Assembly: GCF_041276405.1 (NCBI RefSeq)
Contig: NZ_JBGGGT010000002.1
Coordinates: 1,215,001-1,279,000 of the forward strand
DNA length: 64,000 nucleotides
Direction of reading: 5' to 3'
Origin: Microvirga sp. TS319
Lineage (GTDB): Bacteria > Pseudomonadota > Alphaproteobacteria > Rhizobiales > Beijerinckiaceae
How positions within the stretch are numbered: the stretch's first letter is position 1; each line of letters opens with the position of its first letter. Shown one piece after another: positions 21,073-34,392 of this stretch. A program made the translations under genes and the position numbers. The notes under the pieces were generated by a model. The model was not told the DNA's origin, made no database searches, and worked only from the letters and a program-made list of their open reading frames with translations.

Positions 21073-22178
21073 TGCTCCTCGACGTCGAACTCCGCCACCG
21101 GCAGGGTGCATTCACGCTTGACGCCAGCTTCCGGTCGGAGGGCCGTCTGACGGCTCTGTTCGGCCCGTCCGGCTCGGGCAAGACGACGCTCGTGAACGTC
21201 ATCGGCGGTCTCATCCGTCCGGAAGTAGGGCGCATCGCGGTGAAAGGACGCGTTCTCGTCGACACGGCGCAAGGCATCTTCGTGCCGAAACACAGGCGCA
21301 GGATCGGATACGTTTTCCAGGAAGCGCGCCTCTTCCCGCATCTGAACGTGCGGCAGAATCTGCTGTTCGGGCGCTGGTTCACGCCAAGGAGAGAGCGAGA
21401 CGCCAAATTCGACGGCATCGTGGAGCTTCTGGGCATCGGGCACTTGCTGGGGCGCTGGCCTTCGACGCTCTCGGGCGGTGAAAGACAGCGTGTCGCGATC
21501 GGACGGGCGCTTCTGACCGATCCCCACCTGCTGCTGATGGACGAGCCGCTTGTCTCGCTGGACGAGGAAAGGAAAGCCGAAATCTACCCTTATATCGAGC
21601 GGCTGCGGGACGAAGGCCATGTCCCCATGGTTCTCGTCAGCCATTCTGTGCCCGAAATCGCAAGGCTTGCAACCACCATCGTGATCCTGAACGGCGGGCG
21701 GGTCGCCGCCTCCGGCTCCGCCCCCGATATCCTGCGGCACACGAGGCTCTTTCCGCATACGGGGCCTGTGGAGGCCGGCGCATTGGTGGAGGCCCGCGTG
21801 CTCCGGCACGAGGAGGCCTATGGCCTGACGATCCTCCAGGTCGCGGCCGGGACCCTCACCGTCTCGCTCCTCGACCGGCCTGTCGGGGCGCCCGTGAGAG
21901 TGCGCCTGCGCGCCAGGGATATCATCCTGTCTCTCAATGCGCCGGAGGGCTTGAGTGCTCTCAATGTGCTTCCAGGGACCATCGCGGGGATCGACGAGGC
22001 GACCGGCTCCTCGGTGGACGTTATTCTCGATTGCGGCGGCGACAGCATCGTCGCCAGCGTCACGCGAAAATCCGTCGAGCAGCTTGGCCTTATGGCGGGC
22101 CTGCCCGTGCAGGCGATCATCAAGAGCGTCGCTTTCGACCGCGAGGCCCTTGGCTCCGTGCAGCCGGGGAATATGTGA
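21072..22178 (+). CDS. modC: Molybdenum ABC transporter ATP-binding protein
   Basis: ATPase of 368 residues with Walker A GPSGSGKTT (about 31-39), signature LSGGERQRVAIGRALL, Walker B LLLMDEPLVSLD and a C-terminal Mop/TOBE molybdate-binding region (about 290-360). It is translationally coupled to modB. Molybdenum import would serve MsrP, encoded just upstream, among other molybdoenzymes. Confidence 0.94.
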   Translation: MLLDVELRHRQGAFTLDASFRSEGRLTALFGPSGSGKTTLVNVIGGLIRPEVGRIAVKGRVLVDTAQGIFVPKHRRRIGYVFQEARLFPHLNVRQNLLFGRWFTPRRERDAKFDGIVELLGIGHLLGRWPSTLSGGERQRVAIGRALLTDPHLLLMDEPLVSLDEERKAEIYPYIERLRDEGHVPMVLVSHSVPEIARLATTIVILNGGRVAASGSAPDILRHTRLFPHTGPVEAGALVEARVLRHEEAYGLTILQVAAGTLTVSLLDRPVGAPVRVRLRARDIILSLNAPEGLSALNVLPGTIAGIDEATGSSVDVILDCGGDSIVASVTRKSVEQLGLMAGLPVQAIIKSVAFDREALGSVQPGNM

Positions 22179-22256
22179 GTCCCGGATCCTGGAGTTTGCT
22201 CCTGTCCCCGAGCCGTGTAGCGTGCTCCCAACCTCAATTCCTCAAGAGATGACACG

Positions 22257-23518
22257 ATGAACGAACAATTCCCGAGGCCCCTCGATGCTGCAGCCCACGC
22301 CCAGCTCCTCGACCGCCTCGCCGAGGTCGCCGTGCGGGTGGGGCTCGGGCTCAAGGAAGGCCAGGAGGTGGTCGTGACCGCTCCGCTCGACGCGGTTCCC
22401 CTGGTGCGTCGCATTACGGAGCATGCCTATAAGGCAGGCGCATCCCTGGTGACCACGTTCTTCTCGGACGAGGAGGCGACCCTGATGCGCTATCGCCACG
22501 GTCACGCCGACGGCTTCGATACGGCCGCCGCGTGGCTCTACGAAGGCATGGCCGCGGCCTTCAGGAACGGCGCTGCCCGGCTGGCCGTCGTCGGCGAAGA
22601 CCCGTCCCTGCTCGCCAAGGAGGACCCGGAGAAGGTCGCCCGCGCCAATCGCGCCCGCTCCAAGGCCTACATGCCGGCCCTCGGCCTGATCGCGGGCTTC
22701 GACATCAACTGGACCATCGTTTCCGCCGCGACGCCCGCCTGGGCCAAGGCCGTCTTCCCGGACGACCCGGAGGAGGTCGCGGTCGCAAAGCTCTGGAACG
22801 CGATCTTCTCCGCCTCGCGCGTCGACACGCCGGATCCCATCGCCGCCTGGGACAAGCACAATGGGAGCCTTCAGGCACGCACGCGCATGCTCAACGAGAA
22901 GAATTACGCCGCGCTTCATTTTCGTGGCCCCGGCACGGATCTGCGCGTCGGGCTCGCGGAGGGGCACGAATGGAACGGCGGCTCGGCCAGGGCGAAGAAC
23001 GGCGTGGTCTGCAACGCCAATATCCCGACGGAGGAAGTCTTCACCACACCGCACAAGGACCGCGTGGACGGATACGTCACAAGCACAAAGCCGCTCTCCT
23101 ACAACGGCACTCTGATCCAGGACATCGAGGTGACGTTCGAAGGCGGGCGCATCGTCGAGAGCAAGGCCCGAACCGGTGAGGCCGTGCTGAACAAGGTCCT
23201 CGACACCGATGAAGGCGCGCGCCGCCTCGGCGAGGTGGCGCTGGTGCCCTTCTCGTCGCCGATCTCTCAGAGCGGTCTCCTGTTCTTCAACACGCTCTTC
23301 GACGAGAACGCCTCGAGCCATATCGCGCTGGGCCAGGCCTACAGCAAGTGCATCCGCGACGGCGGCGGCATGAGCGAGGACGAGCTCTCCTCGCGCGGCG
23401 CCAACAAGAGCCTCATCCACATCGACTGGATGATCGGCTCCGACAAGGTGGATGTGGACGGCATCACCCAGGACGGCACGCCCGAACCGCTGATGCGCGG
23501 CGGTGAATGGGTTTCCCG

Positions 23519-23522
<4 letters not shown>
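22257..23522 (+). CDS. Aminopeptidase, M29 family
   Basis: Cytoplasmic metallo-aminopeptidase of 421 residues, AmpS/aminopeptidase T type. Family blocks include [30 protein letters not shown] and the metal-site segments [10 protein letters not shown] and [11 protein letters not shown]. It overlaps the next ABC gene by four bases. With the peptide ABC ATPase and the M14 peptidase it suggests a peptide uptake and breakdown operon. Confidence 0.92.
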
Positions 23523-25456
<1,934 letters not shown>

Positions 25457-25468
25457 GTGGATGGTCGC

Positions 25469-27235
25469 ATGACGGTTCTTCTCGAACAGCGATTTGAGCG
25501 CAGCCTCGACCGTCTCGTCCGCGAATGGGGTGACGACGCTTGTCGGGGAGCGGCCATCGAGCTGTGGGTTTTCGAGGACGAGGAGGCACGCCGCGGCGCA
25601 GAGGCCAAGCTCGCGGGGGCGGGCGTGAGGGCGCGCATCCGCAGCGCCTATAAGCCGCTCGTGCATGCCTTTCTCGAAGAGATCGACACTGCCGATCTGG
25701 CGCGCGTGGCGATCCGCTACCCCGTCCATGAACGCGCGGACCCGAACCGCTTCCTGTCGGAAGCCTACCCGCTGCCTGCGCTTCTGGAGGGCGTCGAGGT
25801 CGTCTTCGAGATGGGCGATGCGGATCTGACCTACGACGTGCTCTGCGAATACCGGGACGGGCGCGTGGTCGATCACGCAGTCTTCGCACCGAACCGCTTG
25901 CGCGCGAACCATCTCGGGCAGGAGGATCTCGCCTGTACGGGATGGATCAAGGCGACGTCTCTTCCCAACGACGCACCGGACCGGGACGAGCCGTTCGAGA
26001 CGGACATCGAGCAGGTCTTCGCTGCGGCCATCGGCGCCCTCATGGCGCACGATTGGCCGCAGCGGGAGCCGTATGCGGAAAGGATCGCCATCGATGTGAT
26101 GTTGCCCGGCATCGAGCGGCCGCTCGGCTACGGCGACGAGGTGATGAGCACGCGGGAGGGATTGCACGAGGATCTCTATTTCTCCGCTCTCGAGTGGTTT
26201 CATCATCGCGCGGGCAGACCGCTCGACGACCGCGCTCTGAGGCCGGGACAGATCGTGCCGGATATTCGTGAGGGCGAGGGTGCTGTTCTTCTTCGGGTGG
26301 CTCTGGAGCCCTTCGGCCCGCCGCAGGACCATGCAAGGTCCCTGCAGGATCTCGAACGGGCGGACGCCGCGCCGGGGCTTCTCCAGATCGAACGGGAGCT
26401 CGCAGCCCTGCCGGGCGAGGCGTTCGAATCGGCATCGCGCGAGGGCCGGACCGTTCGCGGCATCTACCGGCGCGGCACACGCGCCGCCGTTCTCGTGACG
26501 GCCGGGCAGCATGCCAACGAGACCTCCGGCCCGGTCGGGGCCTTCAGGGCCGTGCGCCGCCTGCTCGCCAACCCCGACGCCAATGTCGCCTTCATCCCGG
26601 TCGAGAATCCGGACGGCTACGCCCTGCACGGGAGGCTCTGCGAAGGCCATCCGCGTCACATGCACCACGCGGCGCGCTATACCGCGCTCGGCAACGACCT
26701 GGAATATGGGCCCGAGGCCCCGGTCTACGAGATCGGCGCGAGGCGAAGGGCGCTGGAGCTGTCGGGCGCGCGGCTGCACGTCAATCTGCACGGTTACCCG
26801 GCTCATGAATGGACGCGTCCCTTCACGGGCTACCTGCCACGCGGTTTTGAACGATGGGCTCTTCCGAAGGGCTTCTTTCTCATCCTGCGCTATCATCCGT
26901 CATGGGCCGACGAAGCGCGCACCTTCATCGAGGCCGTGACACGCGGCCTCTCGGCGGTGCCCGGTCTGGCTGACTTCACCCGCAGGCAGCTTGAGCTTTG
27001 CACGATGCTCTCTGACGCGCCGTCCCATGAAACGATCAACGATGTGCCTTGCCTGATGATGGCGCAGGACCGCCATCCGACGCCGCTGACGCTCGTCACG
27101 GAATTTCCCGACGAGACGATTTACGGCGAGGCTTACCGCTTCGCTCATACGGTCCAGATGGCGACCGTGATCGCGGCCGAGGAAGCATTCACCACCATGA
27201 TGGAGGCACGGGCCCTTCCGGAACAGGAGTCATGA
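25469..27235 (+). CDS. M14-family metallocarboxypeptidase-like protein with long N-terminal extension
   Basis: 588-residue protein whose C-terminal half (from about residue 340) looks like a zinc carboxypeptidase: GQHANETSG supplies the HxxE zinc pair, NLHGYPAHEW the third histidine and TLVTEFPDET the catalytic glutamate. The first roughly 330 residues have no domain I recognise and no signal peptide. The gene starts 12 bases after the peptide ABC gene. A role in trimming imported peptides is inferred from the operon. Confidence 0.8.
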   Translation: MTVLLEQRFERSLDRLVREWGDDACRGAAIELWVFEDEEARRGAEAKLAGAGVRARIRSAYKPLVHAFLEEIDTADLARVAIRYPVHERADPNRFLSEAYPLPALLEGVEVVFEMGDADLTYDVLCEYRDGRVVDHAVFAPNRLRANHLGQEDLACTGWIKATSLPNDAPDRDEPFETDIEQVFAAAIGALMAHDWPQREPYAERIAIDVMLPGIERPLGYGDEVMSTREGLHEDLYFSALEWFHHRAGRPLDDRALRPGQIVPDIREGEGAVLLRVALEPFGPPQDHARSLQDLERADAAPGLLQIERELAALPGEAFESASREGRTVRGIYRRGTRAAVLVTAGQHANETSGPVGAFRAVRRLLANPDANVAFIPVENPDGYALHGRLCEGHPRHMHHAARYTALGNDLEYGPEAPVYEIGARRRALELSGARLHVNLHGYPAHEWTRPFTGYLPRGFERWALPKGFFLILRYHPSWADEARTFIEAVTRGLSAVPGLADFTRRQLELCTMLSDAPSHETINDVPCLMMAQDRHPTPLTLVTEFPDETIYGEAYRFAHTVQMATVIAAEEAFTTMMEARALPEQES

Positions 27236-27279
27236 GCCGCCGTTAGTGGAGAAATCTCTCCACGCTTCGAGGTGCGACA

Positions 27280-28623
27280 ATGGCCCGACTTTCCTGGAAG
27301 CAGAACGAAAACGACGCCTCGATCAGGGAGGCCGTCAGCGTCGTGCGTGATCATGGCGAGCCGCTTCCCCCGATCGACGAGACGGACGCGTTCGGTGCGC
27401 TGTTCGATCGGTTCGGAGACGCCAAGGTCGTGCTGCTCGGCGAGGCGACCCACGGCACGTCCGAATTCTACCGGGCGCGGGCGGCCATCACGCGCCGGCT
27501 GATCGAGCATCACGGCTTCACCATCGTGGCCGTTGAGGCCGACTGGCCCGACGCAGCGCGCATCGACGCCTATGTGCGCCACCACCGCGTCCCGGATGGC
27601 GACGATGTCGCCTTCGAGCGCTTCCCGACATGGATGTGGCGCAACGAAGAGGTCTACGACTTCGTCAACTGGATGCGCGCCTACAACAAGGACCGTCCCG
27701 AGGACCGTCGTGCGGAGTTTCGCGGGCTCGACGTCTACAGCCTGAACGCGTCCATTCGCTCCGTGCTCGACTATCTCGACAGGGTCGATCCCGCAGCCGC
27801 CAAGGAGGCGAGGAGCCGCTACGGCTGCCTGAGCCCCTGGCAGTCGGATCCCGCCCGCTACGGTCGCGCGGTGATCACAGGGCAGAAGAAGCCATGCGAC
27901 GAGACGCTGCTGCGCCAGTTGCAGGAGATCCTGGACAAGAGGATGGACTATCTCGAGTCGGGCGGCGGCGAGCCGTTCTTCGACGCCGTGCAGAACGCCA
28001 AGATCGTCCACGCGGCGGAGCACTATTACCGGATCATGTATGAAGGCGCGACGGAATCCTGGAACCTGCGCGACCGGCACATGTTCGACACACTCCAGAG
28101 CCTGCTGGCGCGACGCGAGAACGCAAAGGCGGTGATCTGGGCGCACAATTCCCATATCGGCAACGCCTCGGCCACCGCGATGGGCTGGCAGGGCGAGTTC
28201 AATATCGGGGAATTGTGCCGCAAGGCCTATCGAGGGGAGGCCGTTCTCGTCGGCTTCGGGACCGACCGGGGCACCGTGGCGGCCGCCGACGACTGGGATG
28301 AGCCGATGCGGGTCAAGAACGTCCTGCCGGCCCGCCCCGACAGTCACGAGCGGATCTTCCGCGAGGCCGGGCTCAACCGATTCCTGACCGATTGGCGGGA
28401 GAATCTTCAGGACGACCTGAAGCAGGCCCTGTCCCGCCCGCGCTTGGAACGCGCCATCGGGGTCATCTATCGGCCCGAGACGGAACTCTACAGTCACTAT
28501 TTCGAGGCCATTCTTGCCGAGCAGTTCGATGCCTTGGTCTGGTTCGAGGAAACCAGGGCCGTGACGCCGCTGACCCATGCCCATGGGGAAGGAATGCCGG
28601 AGACCTACCCGTTCGGGCTGTAA
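27280..28623 (+). CDS. Erythromycin esterase family protein
   Basis: 447-residue member of the Ere family. The conserved catalytic-pocket segments are visible: VVLLGEATHGTSEFYRARA near residue 50, IVAVEADWPDAARID, and VIWAHNSHIGNAS. Many proteobacterial members are not proven macrolide esterases, so resistance should not be assumed. It stands alone, 44 bases after the M14 gene and 204 bases before ettA. Confidence 0.85.
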   Translation: MARLSWKQNENDASIREAVSVVRDHGEPLPPIDETDAFGALFDRFGDAKVVLLGEATHGTSEFYRARAAITRRLIEHHGFTIVAVEADWPDAARIDAYVRHHRVPDGDDVAFERFPTWMWRNEEVYDFVNWMRAYNKDRPEDRRAEFRGLDVYSLNASIRSVLDYLDRVDPAAAKEARSRYGCLSPWQSDPARYGRAVITGQKKPCDETLLRQLQEILDKRMDYLESGGGEPFFDAVQNAKIVHAAEHYYRIMYEGATESWNLRDRHMFDTLQSLLARRENAKAVIWAHNSHIGNASATAMGWQGEFNIGELCRKAYRGEAVLVGFGTDRGTVAAADDWDEPMRVKNVLPARPDSHERIFREAGLNRFLTDWRENLQDDLKQALSRPRLERAIGVIYRPETELYSHYFEAILAEQFDALVWFEETRAVTPLTHAHGEGMPETYPFGL

Positions 28624-28827
28624 GGCTGGAGCGATGCATCTGCTCATGGGAGCCTCTCAGGTCATGGCCGGCTCAAGGCCGAGCATGAGGGTGGAGGGGG
28701 CTCTCAGGCTCATGCCACGGACAGAAAGGGCAGGAAGTGGCGACACTCCCCCGCCTTGCCCCGGCAGGCTGCCCCTGCTAACTGACGGCCAATCCCTTTC
28801 AACCGTCTCTCAAACAGGGCTTTTCCC

Positions 28828-30480
<1,653 letters not shown>

Positions 30481-30490
30481 AGTCCCGAAC

Positions 30491-30519
30491 GGGCGCGCTT
30501 CGATAGAGCGCGCCCTTTT
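30491..30519 (+). terminator. Rho-independent terminator of ettA
   Basis: Perfect 9-bp stem GGGCGCGCT/AGCGCGCCC (30491-30499 and 30507-30515) with a seven-base loop, followed by TTTTGG. It starts ten bases after the ettA stop and ends the transcript before amn. Confidence 0.85.
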
Positions 30520-30637
30520 GGCTTTCTGTCCGCTGGTCAAGGCTGGGCTTTTCTTCCGATGGGCCTAAATGCTTGGGCCTCGGGCCGAAAGCGTGTATGA
30601 CCCTTGAGGCACGGGACATCAGAGAAGAGACGCTCAC

Positions 30638-32113
30638 GTGCCAGCCGATCCGACAGCCTTCCACACCGCCGCTACTCCGGAAGAGGCCGTTGAGCGCCTG
30701 ATCCGGCTTCATGACAGCGCCGTCGACGCCCAGCGCCACGCCCTGGAGCATTTCTTCGCGACCGGTACGCCTCCCACTCCGCTCGAACGCTCCCGCTTCC
30801 GCTACCCGGAGCTGAGGCTCGACTATCGGGCCAATTCCGTGCCACCGGTCAAGCAGCGGGCCTATGCCAAGTTCCAGGGGCCCGGCGTCTACGCGACGAC
30901 CATCACGCAGCCGGCGTTCTTCCGTAACTACCTGCTGGAGCAGCTGAACTTTCTCGTCCGCGATTATGGCGCGACGCTCGCGGTTGGTGTCAGCGACCAG
31001 GAAATTCCTTATCCCTATATCTTCGAGCGCGGGGACGAACTCGGGCGCGGCGCGCATTCCGCATCCGAACTCGCGCAGCATTTCCCGACGCCGCTTCTCG
31101 CGAAGGTGGGCGACGAGATCGCCGACGGCACCTGGATCTTTCACGAAAACGAGCCGCGGCCTCTCTCGCTCTTCGACGCGGCGCGGGTCGATTACTCCCT
31201 GCGTCGCCTCGTCCATTACACGGGAAGCGATTGGCGCTCCGTGCAGCCGTGGATCCTGCTCACCAACTATCACCGCTATGTGGACCAGTTCGTCCGCTGG
31301 GCCGTGAAGGAGCTGGCGAAGGAGGAGGGTCCCTATAGCAAGCTCGTTCTACCGGGCGGCATCACGGTCGAGCGCGGTCTCGACGAGGCGGCCGTCGAGG
31401 AGCTGATCGGTTCCTCGCCATGGCATCGCTTCCAAATGCCCGCGTATCACCTCATGCGCAAGGACGGGCAGGGCGTCACGCTCGTCAATATCGGCGTCGG
31501 CCCGTCGAACGCCAAGAACATCACGGACCATCTGGCGGTGCTCCGTCCCCATTGCTGGCTCATGGTGGGCCATTGCGGCGGCCTGCGTCAGTCGCAATCC
31601 ATCGGCGACTACGTGCTCGCGCATGGTTACCTCCGACGGGACCGGATCCTCGATGGCGCCGTGCCGCCGGAAATTCCGGTGCCGGCTCTCGCGGAAATTC
31701 AGGTCGCCTTGCAGGACGCTGCGGTGCAGGTCACGGGCGAGCGCGGCGATGCCCTGAAGCGCCGGCTGCGCACCGGCACCGTCGTGACCTACGACGACCG
31801 GAACTGGGAGCTTCGATGGGGCCAGGAGCGGCGGCAGATCAATCTGTCGCGGGCCATCGCGGTAGATATGGAAAGCGGCACGATCGCGGCGCAGGGATAT
31901 CGCCTGCGGGTGCCTTACGGCACGCTGCTCTGCGTATCCGACAAGCCCCTGCACGGCGAGATCAAGCTGCCCGGTGCGGCCAACGCATTCTATGAACGGG
32001 CAGTAAGCGAACACCTCATGATCGGCCTGGCAGCCGTCGACATCCTGCGCGGTCAGCGTGCCTCCGTGCATTCGCGAAAGCTGCGCAGTTTCGACGAACC
32101 TCCGTTCCGCTGA
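30638..32113 (+). CDS. amn: AMP nucleosidase
   Basis: Splits AMP into adenine and ribose 5-phosphate, 491 residues. The N-terminal AMN domain (about 1-170) precedes a nucleoside-phosphorylase-like catalytic domain with GVGPSNAKNITDHLAVLRP, MVGHCGGLRQSQSIGDYVLAH and VDMESGTIAAQGYR near the C terminus. GTG start at 30638. It is a single gene between a terminator and a 360-base gap. Confidence 0.94.
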   Translation: MPADPTAFHTAATPEEAVERLIRLHDSAVDAQRHALEHFFATGTPPTPLERSRFRYPELRLDYRANSVPPVKQRAYAKFQGPGVYATTITQPAFFRNYLLEQLNFLVRDYGATLAVGVSDQEIPYPYIFERGDELGRGAHSASELAQHFPTPLLAKVGDEIADGTWIFHENEPRPLSLFDAARVDYSLRRLVHYTGSDWRSVQPWILLTNYHRYVDQFVRWAVKELAKEEGPYSKLVLPGGITVERGLDEAAVEELIGSSPWHRFQMPAYHLMRKDGQGVTLVNIGVGPSNAKNITDHLAVLRPHCWLMVGHCGGLRQSQSIGDYVLAHGYLRRDRILDGAVPPEIPVPALAEIQVALQDAAVQVTGERGDALKRRLRTGTVVTYDDRNWELRWGQERRQINLSRAIAVDMESGTIAAQGYRLRVPYGTLLCVSDKPLHGEIKLPGAANAFYERAVSEHLMIGLAAVDILRGQRASVHSRKLRSFDEPPFR

Positions 32114-32430
32114 CAGATCGTGCGGCAACGGTTCGGCAGTTCCACATCGGGTCCGGGGCGAGCGAGGCTTTAGGGGCAACCTGCGTGCATCCGCGCCGTC
32201 CCTTCAGGTTCCTGCTGAGTCCGGTCATGATGGTTTGTGCATCGTCGCTGAGGCCGCTCTTCACCTTCATCGCATTCTGCCCCAGACCATGGTGATGCTG
32301 GGCATTGCCGCTTGGCAAGTCGGGAGCTGATGGCTCCCGCTGGTTTTCAAGGCGTGTTCCTGCGCGTCTCACCGCCGATGGGCCGGGACAGACCATTCGA
32401 TGGCACGTCCTGCTTGCCCTTTTCTCGGAA
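32114..32430. other. Gap before the methionine operon with no supported gene
   Basis: Open frames on both strands here (for example minus strand 32016-32396 and plus strand 32058-32330) overlap amn, have no clear ribosome binding site and encode nothing I recognise. Promoter elements for the downstream regulator lie at its right end. Confidence 0.5.
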
Positions 32431-32453
32431 AAGATATAAATATATCTTTATAT
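32431..32453 (+). promoter_or_regulatory. AT-rich palindromic operator upstream of the SahR-type regulator
   Basis: Two overlapping inverted repeats: AAGATATA-AA-TATATCTT (32431-32448) and ATATAAA-N6-TTTATAT (32434-32453). They sit 21 bases upstream of the regulator ATG in an otherwise GC-rich region. ArsR-type dimers bind such sites. Autoregulation, and control of metF-metH by S-adenosylhomocysteine, is inferred from knowledge of SahR. Confidence 0.75.
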
Positions 32454-32473
32454 GTAAGAGCGAGTTTTGGCTC

Positions 32474-33487
32474 ATGGCCGAAAAGGAAGCGCCATCGCTG
32501 GATTTGACCCTGGATGTCCTGCGGGCAGCCGCCGAGGAGACGCGTCTGCGCATCCTTGCTTTGTTGACCGAAGGGGAACTCTCGGTCTCCGACCTGACGG
32601 ATATCCTCGGACAATCCCAGCCGCGCATCTCCCGACACCTGAAACTGCTGGTGGAGGCCGGCCTCGTGGTGCGGCATCGGGAGGGGGCATGGGCCTTCTT
32701 CCGGCTGACGGACCGAGGCACGGCCCTGCGGATCATACGTCCGACACTGGAGAGTCTCGACCGGTCCGATCCGCAGTTGCGGGAGGACCGCACGCGCCTC
32801 GAGACCGTGCGCGCCCAACGGTCTCAGGCCGCTCAGGCCTATTTTTCCCGTCTCGCCCCCGATTGGGACCGCCTGCGTTCGCTTCATGCGCCAGAGGCTG
32901 TCGTCGAAGCTGCCGTGATCGATGCCATCGGCTCCAAGCCGATCCGCAATCTGGTCGACCTGGGGACCGGTACGGGCCGAATGCTGCAGTTGCTGGCCCC
33001 CCGCGCGAACCGGACGGTGGGGCTCGACGCAAGCCATGCCATGCTCTCGGTCGCTCGCGCCAACCTCGAGAAGGTCGGTCTGCGGGGGATCGAACTGCGG
33101 CAGGGCGATATCTATGCGCCGCCGTTCCCGCGCGATACATTCGATCTCGTCGTCATTCATCAGGTGCTCCATTACCTCGACGATCCCGCGCGTGCGATCC
33201 GCGAAGCAGCCCGCCTCGTCGCTCCGGGTGGGCGCATTCTCGTGGTGGATTTCGCTCCCCACACACTGGAATTTCTCCGCGAAGCGCAGGCTCATCGTCG
33301 CCTCGGCTTCGCGCCTTCGCAGGTTGCAGGCTGGCTCGACGAGGCGGGCCTCGACTGCACGCTGACGAAGGAAATTGCGCCGCCCAGGAAGGGCGATGAT
33401 CAATTGACCGTTTCCCTTTGGCTCGGACAGGACCGTCGCGTCGCGACGGATTGGCCCTTGTCTCAGCCCAACAAAGAGGTTGCCTGA
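32474..33487 (+). CDS. sahR: ArsR-family regulator fused to SAM-methyltransferase domain (SahR type)
   Basis: 337 residues. An N-terminal winged helix (about 8-100) holds LRILALLTEGELSVSDLTDILGQSQPRISRHLKLLVEAGLV, and a C-terminal class I methyltransferase-like domain has motif I LVDLGTGTGRML and VDFAPH later. This is the architecture of SahR, which senses S-adenosylhomocysteine and controls methionine-cycle genes in proteobacteria. The ATG at 32474 follows the palindrome. The stop overlaps metF by one base and metH follows, which strongly supports the role. Confidence 0.88.
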   Translation: MAEKEAPSLDLTLDVLRAAAEETRLRILALLTEGELSVSDLTDILGQSQPRISRHLKLLVEAGLVVRHREGAWAFFRLTDRGTALRIIRPTLESLDRSDPQLREDRTRLETVRAQRSQAAQAYFSRLAPDWDRLRSLHAPEAVVEAAVIDAIGSKPIRNLVDLGTGTGRMLQLLAPRANRTVGLDASHAMLSVARANLEKVGLRGIELRQGDIYAPPFPRDTFDLVVIHQVLHYLDDPARAIREAARLVAPGGRILVVDFAPHTLEFLREAQAHRRLGFAPSQVAGWLDEAGLDCTLTKEIAPPRKGDDQLTVSLWLGQDRRVATDWPLSQPNKEVA

Positions 33488-34392
33488 TGTCGCCCCTGAC
33501 ACTTCGCCCCAGCAGGCAGGCCTCTTGTCCGATCAAGGTGTCGTTCGAGTTCTTCCCGCCGAAGACGCCGGAAATGGAGGCGACGCTTTGGGCCTCGATT
33601 CAGCGGCTTGCTCCCCTTCATCCGCAATTCGTCTCCGTGACCTACGGCGCGGGTGGCTCGACCCGCGAGCGCACACATGCCACGGTTTCGCGGATCGTGC
33701 AGGAAACGCATCTCAAGCCTGCCGCGCACCTCACCTGCGTGGCTGCGACGAAGGACGAGGTCGATACGGTTGTCCGTTCCTATTGGGATGCAGGGGTGCG
33801 CCACATCGTGGCCCTTCGCGGCGACCCGGTCGCCGGCATCGGATCCGCCTATGAGGCGCATCCCGGCGGCTATCTGGAAACCTGCGATCTCGTGGCCGGA
33901 ATCAAGGCCATCGGCGATTTCGAGGTGTCCGTTTCCGCCTATCCGGAGAAGCATCCCGAGGCCGCCTCGCTCGATACCGATATCGATGTCCTGAAGGCGA
34001 AGGTCGATTGCGGTGCGGATCGCGCGATCACGCAGTTCTTCTTCGATAACGACCACTATTTCCGATACCTCGACCGTGTGCGTGCACGCGGCATCGACAT
34101 TCCCATCGTGCCCGGCATCGTTCCCGTGCAGAACTTCAAGCAAACGGCGAATTTCGCAGCGAAGACCGGAGCGAGCGTTCCTGCCTGGCTGGCGGCCCGG
34201 TTCGAGGGCCTCGACAGCGATGTGGAGACGCGCAAGCTCGTGGCCGCGGCCGTGGCTGCCGAGCAGGTGATCGACCTCGTCGACCGTGGCGTGAACGAGT
34301 TTCACTTCTACACCATGAACCGCGCCGATCTGGTCTATGCCATCTGCCATCTTCTCGGATTGCGCGATCACGGCGTGAAGGTTGCGGCCTAG
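33487..34392 (+). CDS. metF: 5,10-methylenetetrahydrofolate reductase
   Basis: FAD-dependent TIM-barrel enzyme of 301 residues producing 5-methyl-THF for MetH. It has KVSFEFFPPKTPEME at the N terminus, SVTYGAGGSTRERT, AHLTCVAATKDEV, ALRGDPV and FDNDHYFRYLDRVRARGIDIPIVPGIVP. The ATG overlaps the sahR TGA by one base. Its TAG stop is fused to a triple palindromic repeat. Confidence 0.96.
   Translation: MSPLTLRPSRQASCPIKVSFEFFPPKTPEMEATLWASIQRLAPLHPQFVSVTYGAGGSTRERTHATVSRIVQETHLKPAAHLTCVAATKDEVDTVVRSYWDAGVRHIVALRGDPVAGIGSAYEAHPGGYLETCDLVAGIKAIGDFEVSVSAYPEKHPEAASLDTDIDVLKAKVDCGADRAITQFFFDNDHYFRYLDRVRARGIDIPIVPGIVPVQNFKQTANFAAKTGASVPAWLAARFEGLDSDVETRKLVAAAVAAEQVIDLVDRGVNEFHFYTMNRADLVYAICHLLGLRDHGVKVAA

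Noticed and set aside
32016..32396. 126-codon minus-strand open frame between amn and sahR
   Set aside because: Overlaps the end of amn, lacks a ribosome binding site and has no recognisable motif.
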